From contig JALQPE010002968.1 of assembly GCA_030407315.1 (NCBI GenBank), positions 1-64,000 of the forward strand: DNA of 64,000 bases. The letters are read 5' to 3'. This document shows positions 45,247 to 55,189 of this stretch, piece after piece (positions within the stretch are counted from its first letter, which is position 1; every line of letters starts with the position of its first letter). Source of the stretch: Asparagopsis taxiformis (Eukaryota > Rhodophyta > Florideophyceae > Bonnemaisoniales > Bonnemaisoniaceae). A program made the translations under genes and the position numbers. The notes beneath the pieces were generated by a model. That model was not told the DNA's origin, made no database searches, and saw nothing but the letters and a program-made list of their open reading frames with translations.

Positions 45247-47532
45247 ATGCCGCCGCGTATTGCGAAGAAAGCTCCAAAGCCTCCGGGCCTCCAGAAAACC
45301 CGGTCAGCAGCTGCTGTATCGAGTGCCCGACAATCCCGTGCGAAGAAGCGGTCTGGGCCTACCGGCAGCATTGAACCGCGGTCCGGTAGTCGCAAGACGG
45401 ACCGGCGCAGAACTGGGGATCCGCAGCGAGAAAGTGAGGAAGGAGGAACGGCGCGGAGAGAGATGGGGCTTGACCGAGGCAAGCGTGCTCGCAGGGACAG
45501 TGAACATCATGATGATGACATGATAGTGGCTCAAAACATGTTGGAATTGCGGCAGAGTGCTATGGCAAAGGTAGTTCCTCCCGGGTTGGCAGATGCGGAG
45601 GTGCTGCAGACGGAGTCCCAGCCGGGGGTTCCCGAGACACTGGAGGCTGTGACCCCCACTGCGCCAACTATGCCGAGTACATCAGCCCCAGCAGGTAATG
45701 CAGTCAGGGACCCGAGGATAGCGGCAAGGGATGTTGTTTCTGAGCAACGTTCACAGGATGCCAACTATCATCGGCGGTCAGGTGGTACTGAGGGGAGAGA
45801 GCAGCCGGAGTGCGGGCCTCGTCACAACAGACTGTCATTGGTGCCAAATATGCGCGTAACGCCCCCGCGACGTCAGGCTATTGGCGATGGAGGACATCAT
45901 AATCCCGATAGCGTGCGAGATGGGGGGACGGTGAGGGCAGAGAGGTTGCATCCGCCGGAATCCATCGATTTAATGGCGAGTCGCATCAATGCGCAGAAGA
46001 AGAAGATCGCGGAGCTGGAAAAAAAAGTGTTTAGCCAGGACATAGCAAACAAGGCGCTCACCACGGAGATAGTTGCGTTGGAGGCTAAGGTGAAGACTCT
46101 GCAGGCGGAAAATGCCAGCCTTACTGCAATTGCGAGAACAGGTAGAATCAGTGATCACGGTGGCGGTAAGTCGAAAATACAGAAAGCCATTCCTGTGAAA
46201 TACCTTGGAGTTCTTAGGGCGGTTGAGGAAAACCTGACAAAGTGGTGCAAGAACGAGACTATGGAGCTGGACCCTATAGCGGAACAAACGCAGAGACGTT
46301 GGACTGGACGTACCATCGAGGTAGAGCCGGTAGAAGGGGCACTTTGGAGCGAAAACGGTGTAGGATATATTGCTACCCCTCCGGGCTATATCATCAAGAA
46401 TCTGCAGTGGTATACACCTTCGTACAGAGACGAGAGTGATCTGCTGAATGACTTGGTGCGACACGTACTGCGTCAAAGTCCGTGGTGTGATGTGTTTTCC
46501 GATGAGGAGCAGCGTGTGTGCTGTCAAGAGGCTGTGGCGGGGAGCAAGGAATTGAAAGTGAAGGTGACGCAGAAACTGTCCGACGTGATGAGTGCACGGA
46601 AGCGTAATGCGAGGGACAGATTGTTCGGTTCGCTGGGGTACACGAAATTAATGTCTAGATGCACGATGCTGACGACGCGAGCTGAGATGGACGAGCGAGA
46701 GGATCAAAAGCGCGAAGCGTCTGAGAAGCTTTTGAAACGGGAAAGCAACGGTGATTTGGATATGGGGAGGTGGCGAACGGCACCGTTCTCAGAGCTGCGA
46801 TACAGCAAAGGCATGGTTCCTGACAGCTTCGAAATGGAAGTGAATGGTGATGCATGGTTTAACAACCGAGTAGCTGTGAATGTGCTGGACATCTTCAGGG
46901 GTTATTCGATACGACCAGAACAAGTAATGGACATAGAGACGAGCATACTAACGCTGGCGCGCCTGGATGCTTGGCTAGTGACTACTGTGGAGTGTTTGGA
47001 TGAACCGAAGGGGAAAGGAGGTGCACGGCAGAAGGAGTTTACAAGGCGGTACAGTCAATATGTGGGGGTAGCTTTTCAGCAATTAGTTGGTATGGTGGTG
47101 TACTGCATGTCTTGTCTCCAAGGCTCGCAAGCAAGGGAAGAAACGGACGTTGTCGAGAGCGAACAGCGGACTAGTGCACAGTCACGGCATGTGTTTGCAA
47201 GCCGTACTGTGACGAGAGAGGCTGTTGAAGTGTGGCAAAGCGGAGAGGGGTCTGGAATTGTTCATGTCGTTGATGATGTAAACCGCTGCTCATCACTTGT
47301 TCTAGTGTCCGAGGATTGGATTCAATCGCATATTACGTCAAACCTCGGTGCTGTAATGGATTGTGTGATTGCGCAAGGACTAATTGGCGCAGAACTTTTC
47401 GTCGTTGACCCATATGCTGGACACCTGAGTGCAAACCTGAATGTCGAAATCAATGCCCCACAGTATGGGGGCATGGAGCGGCGCCATGCAGCCACTGCTG
47501 ATAACGGTTTTGGCGTAATGGAGGATGGTTGA
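45247..47532 (+). CDS. Basic coiled-coil protein, likely accessory transposon protein
   Basis: 761 residues, uninterrupted. A Lys/Arg-rich N-terminus (MPPRIAKKAPKPPG; several nuclear-localisation-like clusters) and a disordered stretch precede a coiled coil at about residues 243-297 (KKKIAELEKKVF and VKTLQAENASL). The C-terminal 450 residues look globular, with conserved-looking aromatic segments (YIIKNLQWYTPSY and WFNNRVAVNVLDIFRGYS). No family was recognised. It converges tail-to-tail with the Plavaka-like transposase (77 bp between stops), as expected for the two-gene layout of many CACTA elements, where the second product binds subterminal repeats. That role is inference. Confidence 0.65.
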   Translation: MPPRIAKKAPKPPGLQKTRSAAAVSSARQSRAKKRSGPTGSIEPRSGSRKTDRRRTGDPQRESEEGGTARREMGLDRGKRARRDSEHHDDDMIVAQNMLELRQSAMAKVVPPGLADAEVLQTESQPGVPETLEAVTPTAPTMPSTSAPAGNAVRDPRIAARDVVSEQRSQDANYHRRSGGTEGREQPECGPRHNRLSLVPNMRVTPPRRQAIGDGGHHNPDSVRDGGTVRAERLHPPESIDLMASRINAQKKKIAELEKKVFSQDIANKALTTEIVALEAKVKTLQAENASLTAIARTGRISDHGGGKSKIQKAIPVKYLGVLRAVEENLTKWCKNETMELDPIAEQTQRRWTGRTIEVEPVEGALWSENGVGYIATPPGYIIKNLQWYTPSYRDESDLLNDLVRHVLRQSPWCDVFSDEEQRVCCQEAVAGSKELKVKVTQKLSDVMSARKRNARDRLFGSLGYTKLMSRCTMLTTRAEMDEREDQKREASEKLLKRESNGDLDMGRWRTAPFSELRYSKGMVPDSFEMEVNGDAWFNNRVAVNVLDIFRGYSIRPEQVMDIETSILTLARLDAWLVTTVECLDEPKGKGGARQKEFTRRYSQYVGVAFQQLVGMVVYCMSCLQGSQAREETDVVESEQRTSAQSRHVFASRTVTREAVEVWQSGEGSGIVHVVDDVNRCSSLVLVSEDWIQSHITSNLGAVMDCVIAQGLIGAELFVVDPYAGHLSANLNVEINAPQYGGMERRHAATADNGFGVMEDG

Positions 47533-47609
47533 AATTAGTGCAGTAAATGTGACGTTGACTAGAAGGTTTATCATGTAGTACATTATCAATAGAGTGCTGC
47601 GATTTAGAT

Positions 47610-50600
47610 TTATTCTTCTTCATTATCATCTGTGAATTGGTAATCAGTGTTGGTGTAGAAGCGGTTGAGATAGAAACGGTGGTCCGACCAGTGCATTTGT
47701 TTCGTAAATGGCTTGACTGGAAAGTTACTTCGTACGATGTGCACGGTGCCAGATATAGTAGATGCAGGAATGAGGTCAAACCAAGGACCACCTGCACTGT
47801 GGGATGCAGTGTCATTGCTGTCAACGGATCCGTTGTCCGGGTCCCATGTGGACCACTTTAAACAAATGCACCCAAGTGATTTTTCCACAGCGGTTTTTGG
47901 GGCAAAGCAGGTCATATACTGAACGAAAGCGAGTTCTACAGGTTGAAACAGGTTTGGAGACTGCAGGCGTACCAGTGCCAGGACGCGCCCTACCCATATG
48001 GTTCTGTAGTCATCGGCAGTTCCGGAGATGACGACAAAGGAGTACTGCGATCTCTTTGCGGGGCCGAACGATGAAGTTGCAAAGACGCGCTGCTGCTTGT
48101 GCCTCGACACGTTTGTGGGGCGAAGCATGCCACTGTGCGGGTCAAAGTCGTCGGCATCTGGGACGTACCCTCCCATGACGTAGGCGGACTTTACCACGGT
48201 GACGGAAATGTCCATGTCATGTATTGGAGGGCCTTCTGCCGTGGCGCGCAGTCTAGCGAGGGTGAGGAACGCTTGTGCAGCTGTGTCACCGAGTTGCTGG
48301 AATAGCGTTATGGTGCCAGACGGGAACGAGGAGTTGTGCAGAGGCAAAAGAGTGGCAGGATCGGGCTGTCCGTCGATATCTGCAACGAGGAGGGTTGCAT
48401 CGGGCAGCAGGGAGGCAAAGTCGTGCAGTGCAACGGTGAATCCGTCGCGAACGAGTACTGCACCGTCTGTGGGCGATATCATGCGTGGGTTTCCCAATGT
48501 GTTCGATGGGGTGTGACCAGTTGGAGTGGCCAAGGAGAATTCCATGTGGCGAATAGTCTCTTCCATGGCTGTGGAGCGCCTTCGAGAGGTTTTCCTATAA
48601 CTCTGTTTGAACAGAAGATGCGAGTGTTCGTAGGGGCCTGCATCAATGTGTTCCAGGGCGCCATATCTCTGCAAGTCACCGGGAAGATGGTCTAGAAGAT
48701 GGAACTTGAAAGTTTTGAGACCTGTGGTGTGGAATGGGCCGAGGGTGGAGAGCATTGATTGTTTGAAATAGGAAATGGAGTTCTGGAGGCTTTCTAGTTC
48801 GGCGGCAGTCCAGTGCTTGATGCGACCGCGTTTCATGACCCATGCGACGAGGTCAGAGTATTGCGTGCAGATGGAAGTGAGGGGGGCTGTATCTACTTCG
48901 TCACAGCATGTGTCAATGAATGCTGCGATGAAAGGGAACACCATGTCGACATGGTGATAGTCTTTGGCTGCGAGCATGCCGCGTATGCCGTCCTCCGTGA
49001 AGAGGCCGTTCAAATTGGTGCCCTTCTCACCCTTGGAGAAGTCGACATGAAGACCGGTGATGTAGTAGTCGCGTTCGATAGCGGACAGAATGCTGTTTGA
49101 GCCGGCGAGGATGGATTTTTTCACCTTCTTGAAGGTGCGAGGTGTCCCGGAATGGGAGGCAGTGGTGGTGGTGAGGTCTGGGGAGCTGAGGCGGTGGACA
49201 ATGCACTGTTTGATGAGCTTTGAGATGCCGAGGTGGAGATTGTGCAGAGGCTCGAAGGAGAAAATGTTGTAGGGGTCTAGGGGACTGTTGGTGGGTAAAA
49301 GAGCGGTCGATTCGAGGACAGAGTGTTGTTCGAGGAGGGAGAGAGCTTCGAGCGGAGCAGTTGTATGCTCCTGAGCGCTCTCTTGGCGTGCAGAGCGTGT
49401 ATCATCGAGGGAGCGGGGCTGGTGTGGCGCGGTGGATTCAAGTTGAGTGGCGGGGATGTAGCAGCGGTGGCAGGGATGTGTGGTGGTAGTGCTGTTGCGA
49501 GTGCATGACAGCTCTTTGGCCTCTGGAAAGTCGCAGCAATAATTGGCTAGGATGGGAAAGCATTGGCGGGCAGTTGCAGTGGAGTCTGTGCAGGGGAACC
49601 CGGAAGAGAACGCGGTGGATAGGGACGAAAACACTTTTTCGAGTGCTTTATGAAGAATATCAATTTTGCGAGCGCGACTAGCAGAACTAGAGGTTGTCGG
49701 CATTTCATCACCGAACAAGGCGTTGGACGAAGGGTTAACAATGTACGGAAGATACCCGACGATGGTGAGGCCGGTACGGATGCAGTGGCGACGGAGGGGG
49801 GCGGAGAAGTTGAGCAGTGTGACGTGTATGGGGTATGCGACGATTGCGGAGCTCTTGAGGCTTGTGCTGCTCTTGTCGGAGTACACTTGGAGGAGGCCGG
49901 CAAAGGAGGAAGCGGTGGGATCATTTTCCTCTGCCCATACGACCTGTGGATCTTCCGAGAGCTGCACGCGCTGTCTAGTAACCTGGTGCAGCGTTTTCGC
50001 GAATTCTGTGTGTAGGGGATGAGAAAATATTGCGGTGCCGTCTGGGGCGGTCTGTGGGGAGGGGTGGAAGAGAGTATTTTGGTCGTTAGCCAGTGCTAAC
50101 TGCCTGCGGAGCATGTCGACTGGGTCGCGGAGGTACAGCTGTGCCGAGTACTTACCAGTTTTGTCTGGAATGATGTGGCTCTTGTAACCTTCGGTGCGGA
50201 AATGTGTTTCGACCATGGAAGCGGTAACGTGGCGACATTCTTCTACGGTGCGAACGGCGCTGTTGAACTTTTCTAGGGAGAATGCGGGGTCTTGTAGGAT
50301 GGTGATGACTTCGCTCACGCGGCCAGCGCCGGCCTTGTACTCGAGGGTTGTGAGACTGGCGGCGAGGGATTGCACGAGGAGGTCTGCGCGGGAGGGGGTT
50401 GAGGTTGGTGGCAGTGAAGCGTCACAGGGTGAGTCGCTGGAGGAAGCACGACCAGATTCTGGGTCTGGGGAGCTGGGTTGCGGGGAATCATGGTCGCCGT
50501 TTCGAGCAGGCTCATGGGTGACGGCAGGGACACGAGCGTTGTTGAAATGTTGGGGAGAGGGGTTGAAACGGTAGCGACACGTTCGCTCATGCAGCGCGAG

Positions 50601-50651
50601 CGCATAAGCATCTACGCAGTAGTAGAAGCACCCTTCATACTTGCATTCCAT
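47610..50651 (-). CDS. Plavaka-like CACTA transposase (1,013 aa)
   Basis: A full-length frame. The N-terminal zinc-finger-like CKYEGCFYYC...HERTC opens the protein, as in Plavaka proteins. Then come VYSDKSSTS near residue 258 (first catalytic Asp), AYPIHVTLLNFSAPLRR, VGYLPYI, a PCHRCYIP metal-binding motif after FPILANYCCDFPEAKE, FSFEPLHNLHLG near 464, and the C-terminal HLLDHLPGDLQRYG and GPYEHSHLLFKQSYRKTS near 650-680. These blocks in this order are characteristic of the family. It is the only intact transposase between the 34-bp inverted repeats, so it is the likely mover of the giant element. It lies 2.6 kb from the right end. Confidence 0.85.
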   Translation of the reverse strand: MECKYEGCFYYCVDAYALALHERTCRYRFNPSPQHFNNARVPAVTHEPARNGDHDSPQPSSPDPESGRASSSDSPCDASLPPTSTPSRADLLVQSLAASLTTLEYKAGAGRVSEVITILQDPAFSLEKFNSAVRTVEECRHVTASMVETHFRTEGYKSHIIPDKTGKYSAQLYLRDPVDMLRRQLALANDQNTLFHPSPQTAPDGTAIFSHPLHTEFAKTLHQVTRQRVQLSEDPQVVWAEENDPTASSFAGLLQVYSDKSSTSLKSSAIVAYPIHVTLLNFSAPLRRHCIRTGLTIVGYLPYIVNPSSNALFGDEMPTTSSSASRARKIDILHKALEKVFSSLSTAFSSGFPCTDSTATARQCFPILANYCCDFPEAKELSCTRNSTTTTHPCHRCYIPATQLESTAPHQPRSLDDTRSARQESAQEHTTAPLEALSLLEQHSVLESTALLPTNSPLDPYNIFSFEPLHNLHLGISKLIKQCIVHRLSSPDLTTTTASHSGTPRTFKKVKKSILAGSNSILSAIERDYYITGLHVDFSKGEKGTNLNGLFTEDGIRGMLAAKDYHHVDMVFPFIAAFIDTCCDEVDTAPLTSICTQYSDLVAWVMKRGRIKHWTAAELESLQNSISYFKQSMLSTLGPFHTTGLKTFKFHLLDHLPGDLQRYGALEHIDAGPYEHSHLLFKQSYRKTSRRRSTAMEETIRHMEFSLATPTGHTPSNTLGNPRMISPTDGAVLVRDGFTVALHDFASLLPDATLLVADIDGQPDPATLLPLHNSSFPSGTITLFQQLGDTAAQAFLTLARLRATAEGPPIHDMDISVTVVKSAYVMGGYVPDADDFDPHSGMLRPTNVSRHKQQRVFATSSFGPAKRSQYSFVVISGTADDYRTIWVGRVLALVRLQSPNLFQPVELAFVQYMTCFAPKTAVEKSLGCICLKWSTWDPDNGSVDSNDTASHSAGGPWFDLIPASTISGTVHIVRSNFPVKPFTKQMHWSDHRFYLNRFYTNTDYQFTDDNEEE

Positions 50652-51264
50652 GTCGAGTTTTGACGCAAAAGGGAGGATTGCGAGCTGAACAGGGGAGACT
50701 GTGCCGTCCAGATGCGACCAATTTTATTTTGTGGTGCTTTCGAGACTTGGAATGTAACGTGTTCGTTCGTAGTTTTGTGGGTAGTAGTTTTGTGCTCACT
50801 CCAGCTGACATCCCAACGGTGGAATTTAACCGAGAGTTCAATCATTTCCAACTGTTACATCACATTGCGTGCTGGCAACGTGTGCATGGAAGGACGAACG
50901 ACTGCCCTGGGACATGAATTTTCAATTAATTCATTTGTAATAATAAACTTTTTTATTTCCGAACTTCGTGGAATCTGAATGTGCTTTACAGCGGATATGC
51001 CACGGATCATGTAAGGAAAGCAAATGGATTCTCATATATATGATTATATGTTTATATTCGTTGTTCTCGATCCGGATCTCATTGTTCGGGGAATCAGAGA
51101 CCATGGCTTGGGCCATACTCAATCTCACTGCCGGCGATGATTTCGAGTATGCACAGCAAGACTTAAGCGGACGCTGAAAGCTGTCCGGTCGACGCCGCAG
51201 GCTCCACTCCGCCCTCATCACCGACTGAGATTCTTTGACCGCCTTTGCTTTGTTTAGTGTAGAG
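50652..51264. other. Upstream region of Plavaka-like transposase, no gene
   Basis: Presumed promoter region of the minus-strand transposase. No long frame or recognised motif. Confidence 0.4.
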
Positions 51265-52330
51265 GATGGACGAAGGTACGTGCGCGAATCTTGAGGGTAT
51301 GCATTGAGGGAAGCGTGGGTTTTGAGTCTGACTATTTCCGTTGATGCGATATTTTTCATGGGAAGCCTGTTGACTGATGGTGTGTATTGAGCGGAGGATG
51401 GAAGAGAGGTACGTGAAGTTTTGAAAGTATGCTGTGAGGGAAGGTTGGTTTTGAGTCTGACTGTTGTGGTTGATTCCGATGTTGTGTAGATGATGCAGGA
51501 ATGTTGATGACGGAAGGTAAGTTTCATTGAGTGCCAAGATGTGCTTTGCGAAGATATGGACTGCTGACTATGATTATTATTCATTGCAAGGTTTTTGGAT
51601 CATGGTTTGTATTGTGTGTAGGATGGATGAGAGGTACATTTGCGAGTTCTCAGGGTATGTAGCGAGGGAAACGTTGGTTTTCAATCTGACTGTTGCGATT
51701 GAATCCGATGTTGCGTAGGTGATGGAGGAATAGTGATGACGGAAGGTAAGTCACATTGGGCGCCCAGACCGGTTGTGCGAAGATGCGGAATGCTGACTAC
51801 TTTTCTTGGCTACACGATTACGTGATTTATGGTTTTTATTGTGTGCAGGATGGAACAGGTAAGGTAAGTGTGCGAGTTTTGAAAGTAAGCAGCGAGGGAA
51901 GGTTGGTTTTGAGTCTGACTATTTCCGTTGATGCGATATTTTTCCATTGGAAGCCTATTGAGTCATGGTGTGTATTGTGTGGAGCGAAGGTAAGTGTGCG
52001 AGTTTTGAAAGTAAGCAGCGAGGGAAGGTTGGTTTTGGGTCTGACTGTTGTGGTTGATTCCGATGTTGTGTAGATGGTGCAGGAATGTTGATGACAGAAG
52101 GTAAGTTTCACTGAGCACCAAGACTTGTTTTGCGAAGATATGGACTGCTGACTTTGATTATTCATTGCAAGGTTTTTGGATCATGGTTTGTATTTTGTGT
52201 AGGATGGATGATTCAGTCATCCTCTCGGAGAGGTAAGTAAGGGAGTTTCTAGGATATCTGTCGTGGTAAGCGTTGCTTTTGAATCTGACTGTTGGGGTTG
52301 ATGTTTTGTATGTGATGCAGGAGTGGTGAA
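51265..52330 (+). repeat. Degenerate tandem array with splice-site-like motifs
   Basis: The segment GAGGGAAGGTTGGTTTTGAG recurs (51315 degenerate, 51437, 51665, 51895, 52020). Two alternating modules occur: a TGTGTAG or TGCAG followed by 9-18 bases and GGTAAGT, and a TGTGTAGGATGGATGAGAGGTA. On the plus strand each short block is therefore bracketed by acceptor-like and donor-like signals. It lies in the right subterminal region of the giant transposon. Confidence 0.7.
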
Positions 52331-52676
52331 GCAGGAACGGCAGGACTGAAGGAGAGTGAAGAAGGGATGTAGGAAGATGGGGAATGAAGCTGTGAGGTGT
52401 TTCTGGTATGTGTATATTTTGGGGCATACGATAGAAGTGAGAGTGCGTTTCAAGTGGTGTAAGATTTTGCTGACAATGTTCATGTTTGATGTCTTGATGA
52501 TTTAATGGGCTGGGGTGGTGTCGAGGAAAGCGGGGATGGTATTGGGAAGGAGCGTATTTTTTGTAATCTAGGTCGTGAGGGTTCTTGAAGTATGTGCGGA
52601 TGGTGGTGCATGGCGTTCGGATGGTAGGGAGAACGTGATAGTGAGGGAGATGGGTGATCGACGATATGCTGACAGG

Positions 52677-52815
52677 TATTTTGTATTCTGGCTGGATACG
52701 TATTTCGTATTCTGGCTGGATACATATTCCGTATTCTGGCTGGATACGTATTTCCTATTCTAACCGGGTATTTATTTCCTATTCTGACCAGATATGTATT
52801 CCCTATTCTAGAGAG
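52677..52815. repeat. 24-bp tandem repeats (about six units)
   Basis: Units of the form TACGTATTTCGTATTCTGG-CTGGA, becoming degenerate to the right. They are part of the repeat-built right end of the giant transposon. Confidence 0.85.
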
Positions 52816-52932
52816 ACGTATTGTATACGAGCAGTTTCCTAAATGAGAGAATAAAATACGGTCCGATATGGGCCCTGAATTTACCATCCGCTGTAATTTC
52901 TTCCCTCCCGGTTTTCGCTGATATATTGTATA

Positions 52933-53190
52933 CTGGATGTCGGGTCCTAGTATTCCGCCATATGTACTAGAGAAAGTGGATGTCGGGTCCTAGTATTCCG
53001 CCATATGTACTAGAGAAAGTGGATGTCGGGTCCTAGTATTCCGCCATATGTACTAGAGAAAGTGGATGTCGGGTCCTAGTATTCCGCCATATGTACTAGA
53101 GAAAGTGGATGTCGGGTCCTAGTATTCCGCCATATGTACTAGAGAAAGTGGATGTCGGGCCCTAGTATTCCGCCATATGTACTAGAGAAA
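52933..53190. repeat. 43-bp tandem repeats (six units)
   Basis: Six nearly identical units contain GGATGTCGGGTCCTAG, CGCCATATG and TACTAGAGAAA. The GGATGTC and CTAGTA elements echo motifs at the left end of the giant transposon, as expected for transposase-binding subterminal repeats. Confidence 0.9.
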
Positions 53191-53289
53191 GTGGACGTCC
53201 GCATCCAAAAAATTTTTATTTTTTTTGGACGCGGACGTTCATTTGTTCTAGTAAATCTCGGGGCCGACTAGGACCCGTACTAGAGAGAC

Positions 53290-53323
53290 TGGACGTCCGC
53301 GTCCACTTCCGAAAACACAGACG
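53290..53323 (-). repeat. Right terminal inverted repeat of giant transposon
   Basis: On the minus strand it starts CGTCTGTGTT and ends GCGGACGTCCA. It is followed on the plus strand by TTT (53324-53326). A few bases further in, both ends share CTCTAGTAC. Confidence 0.85.
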
Positions 53324-54229
53324 TTTAGACTCTGAAACCGCCTTCTTTGCGTTAAGTTTAGCATACAGCTCTTTCTTCAGTTCTGCTGAAGTGTTGGTGC
53401 AGTACCGGAGTAAATGCTTTTCTGTACATGCAGGATTGAGACAGGGTGGTTTTGTTTCATTGCCTCCTTCGCCGTGTTCTTTGGTGGCGTAGACATTTTT
53501 CTTCGGCCTATAAACGCTCTTGTTACCATTAGTATTGTGCTTATGATTGTGTTGTACGTTCGATATGGCCTTTCGAGAGCTCGCTGCACCTTTCTCAATA
53601 TGCTCTGCTTGCTTTGCTACATAGCGTAAGAATGTTTTCCAGTCTGTTTGCAGCGCTGGAATGTAGTTAAAATCGTTCTTGATTTGTGCTTTGAGAGCCG
53701 GAGGATATAGATGATTTGACAATAGGAACGTTGCCATTTTTGGGTTTTGGTCTTTGAATGTACCATATCCTGTACTTTCCATACGTTTGTCAAACTCCAC
53801 AGCAAGTTGGAAGACACGGGCTTTTGGACTCCGTATTTTTGTGTCCATGCGCATGCCTACTAGGCATGACTCTATCACAGCCGAATCCGGCTCTTCTGGT
53901 GTTGCTGCATTCGCAATGTTTGTGATAACTTGTTTGACATGTTCTTCAGTGATATCTTCCATGCTATCAGCTCCTTCCACATCGTCGAAGTAGCCAAAAG
54001 AGAACATAGATCGTAGTAGCTCCGGATCCACTGATATGAGATAAGAAGCAGGCACCATGTTGGTACCATCTTTCGCCTTCTCGGCGATTTCAAGCTCGTA
54101 CCTTTCGCGTTCCTTCTGGAACGAAACTGCATCTGCTGGGTCCACACTATCCAAAATTGGATAGTTGATTGGTTGGAATATGGCCGGTTCCCTTTGCTTC
54201 TTGGTGGCATCTTGCCTGGATTCGGGCAA
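53324..54229 (-). pseudogene. Gypsy-1 gag, truncated by giant transposon
   Basis: Starts MPESRQDATKKQREP and aligns along its length with the gag part of Gypsy-2: AIFQPINYPILDSVDPADA, then YELEIAEKAKDG, and a zinc knuckle CLNPACTEKHLLRYC. After SESK the frame runs into the inverted repeat and continues as unrelated sequence to 53216. With a 2-bp duplication the gag frame would run directly into the protease frame at 11480; with 3 bp it would shift. Confidence 0.88.
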
Positions 54230-54285
54230 CTTCAGTATTCACTCCACAATTCTCGAAGCTCTCGCGCGAGTAGTACAGAAATTTC

Positions 54286-54658
54286 TGTAGACAATCGAGG
54301 TTGTGAGATGGAATGTTTACTGCTGATGCCTCTTTTTTTTCTTCATTCTGGGTTTGTCAAGGGCTCTATTTATACTAAACTGCTTTGATGAGCGGTCGCT
54401 ATCCACAAACCGTTCAGCGTGTAATCGTGGGTAACACTAATGTGTATGATAACCCAGTTTGATTAGACCCTTGCTCTCAATGATCTACTAACTTGGCCTT
54501 CTTAATACGGTTCTCTGTCCGTATGTGTCCTATTATTTGTGCACACACTGTACCGGATGCACTACCCTTACTATTCGTGGGTGGCAAGTGCTATTCGTAT
54601 TTCAATTCTTGATTGTTATGCCAGCTCATAACACGCAAAGCGTGTAAAGCGTGTTACA
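54286..54658 (-). repeat. Gypsy-1 5' LTR (373 bp)
   Basis: One extra A and two substitutions relative to 7330-7701. TATAAATA on the minus strand at 54374-54367. Confidence 0.9.
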
Positions 54659-54662
54659 TAAT

Positions 54663-55180
54663 GCATTTAGGGAAGAATGAAATCTGAGGATATGAACTGT
54701 CTAATATTGAAGGCTACATAAACTACCCGATCGCTCCTCCAATAGGAACGAGTAATGTACTAGATGATATCCCTGAAAGAAAGGGGTCATAATTCATTTT
54801 GCGTGTTGCATATTGCGTCGCTGTTACAGCACGCTGATTGTGACTCACAATCAGTGGGGAGGGTCAGACGAATCATACACGTGTTGAAAGGTGGCCGGAA
54901 ATCCCATGACGGTTGATGCGATTCGTACACGTGAAGGATTTCTGCCGCAGTTCGACATCGTTTTTGGGCCACAAGTTTCTGTAAGCACACTTGTCACTTG
55001 TCAAAATGACTGCACCACGCAAATCTCCCCCTCAAATCTGATTCTGCCGTAACTCTGTTTATTGTTCTCTCAACCTACCTCCTATTTATCCTTCGGCCGT
55101 GCGCTTCCGCCGCCGTCCTTCTATTGACATGTTGTCATGCCATCGTATGCTGTGCTGCTGGCTCAGCAAGCGTAGTGGCA
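54663..55180. other. Intergenic DNA right of Gypsy-1
   Basis: No supported gene. Host DNA continuous with 6839-7329 before Gypsy-1 inserted. Confidence 0.45.
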
Positions 55181-55189
55181 AAATGGAAG

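Larger units (their letters stand above)
11481..53323 (-). mobile_element. Giant 41.8-kb CACTA/Plavaka-type transposon with cargo genes
   Basis: The block lies between the two halves of Gypsy-1. Its ends carry 34-bp inverted repeats with two mismatches, flanked by TTT on both sides, consistent with the 3-bp duplication typical of CACTA elements (1 or 2 bp cannot be excluded). Subterminal DNA at both ends is rich in GGACGTCC-like sites and TCTAGTAC motifs. Inside are a Plavaka-like transposase, a coiled-coil protein, a DNA methyltransferase-SET fusion, a ParB-like protein and a 2OG dioxygenase gene, plus later insertions (tnp2 element, Gypsy-2, TRIM) and host-gene debris. The strand given follows the transposase. 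That all 41.8 kb arrived in one event is inferred; growth after insertion or recombination between internal repeat arrays could have enlarged it. Confidence 0.75.
53324..54658 (-). mobile_element. Gypsy-1, right half (gag and 5' LTR)
   Basis: The 5' half of the Gypsy element whose 3' half is at 7330-11480. It is cut at 53323 by the giant transposon, and its outer edge is followed by TAAT (54659-54662). Confidence 0.9.

Noticed and set aside
47450..47824. Extra minus-strand frame between the convergent genes
   Set aside because: It overlaps the ends of both real genes in other frames and shows no family resemblance.
52933..53190. Regular 43-bp repeats resembling a CRISPR array
   Set aside because: Units are directly joined with no variable spacers and the genome is eukaryotic; these are tandem subterminal repeats.
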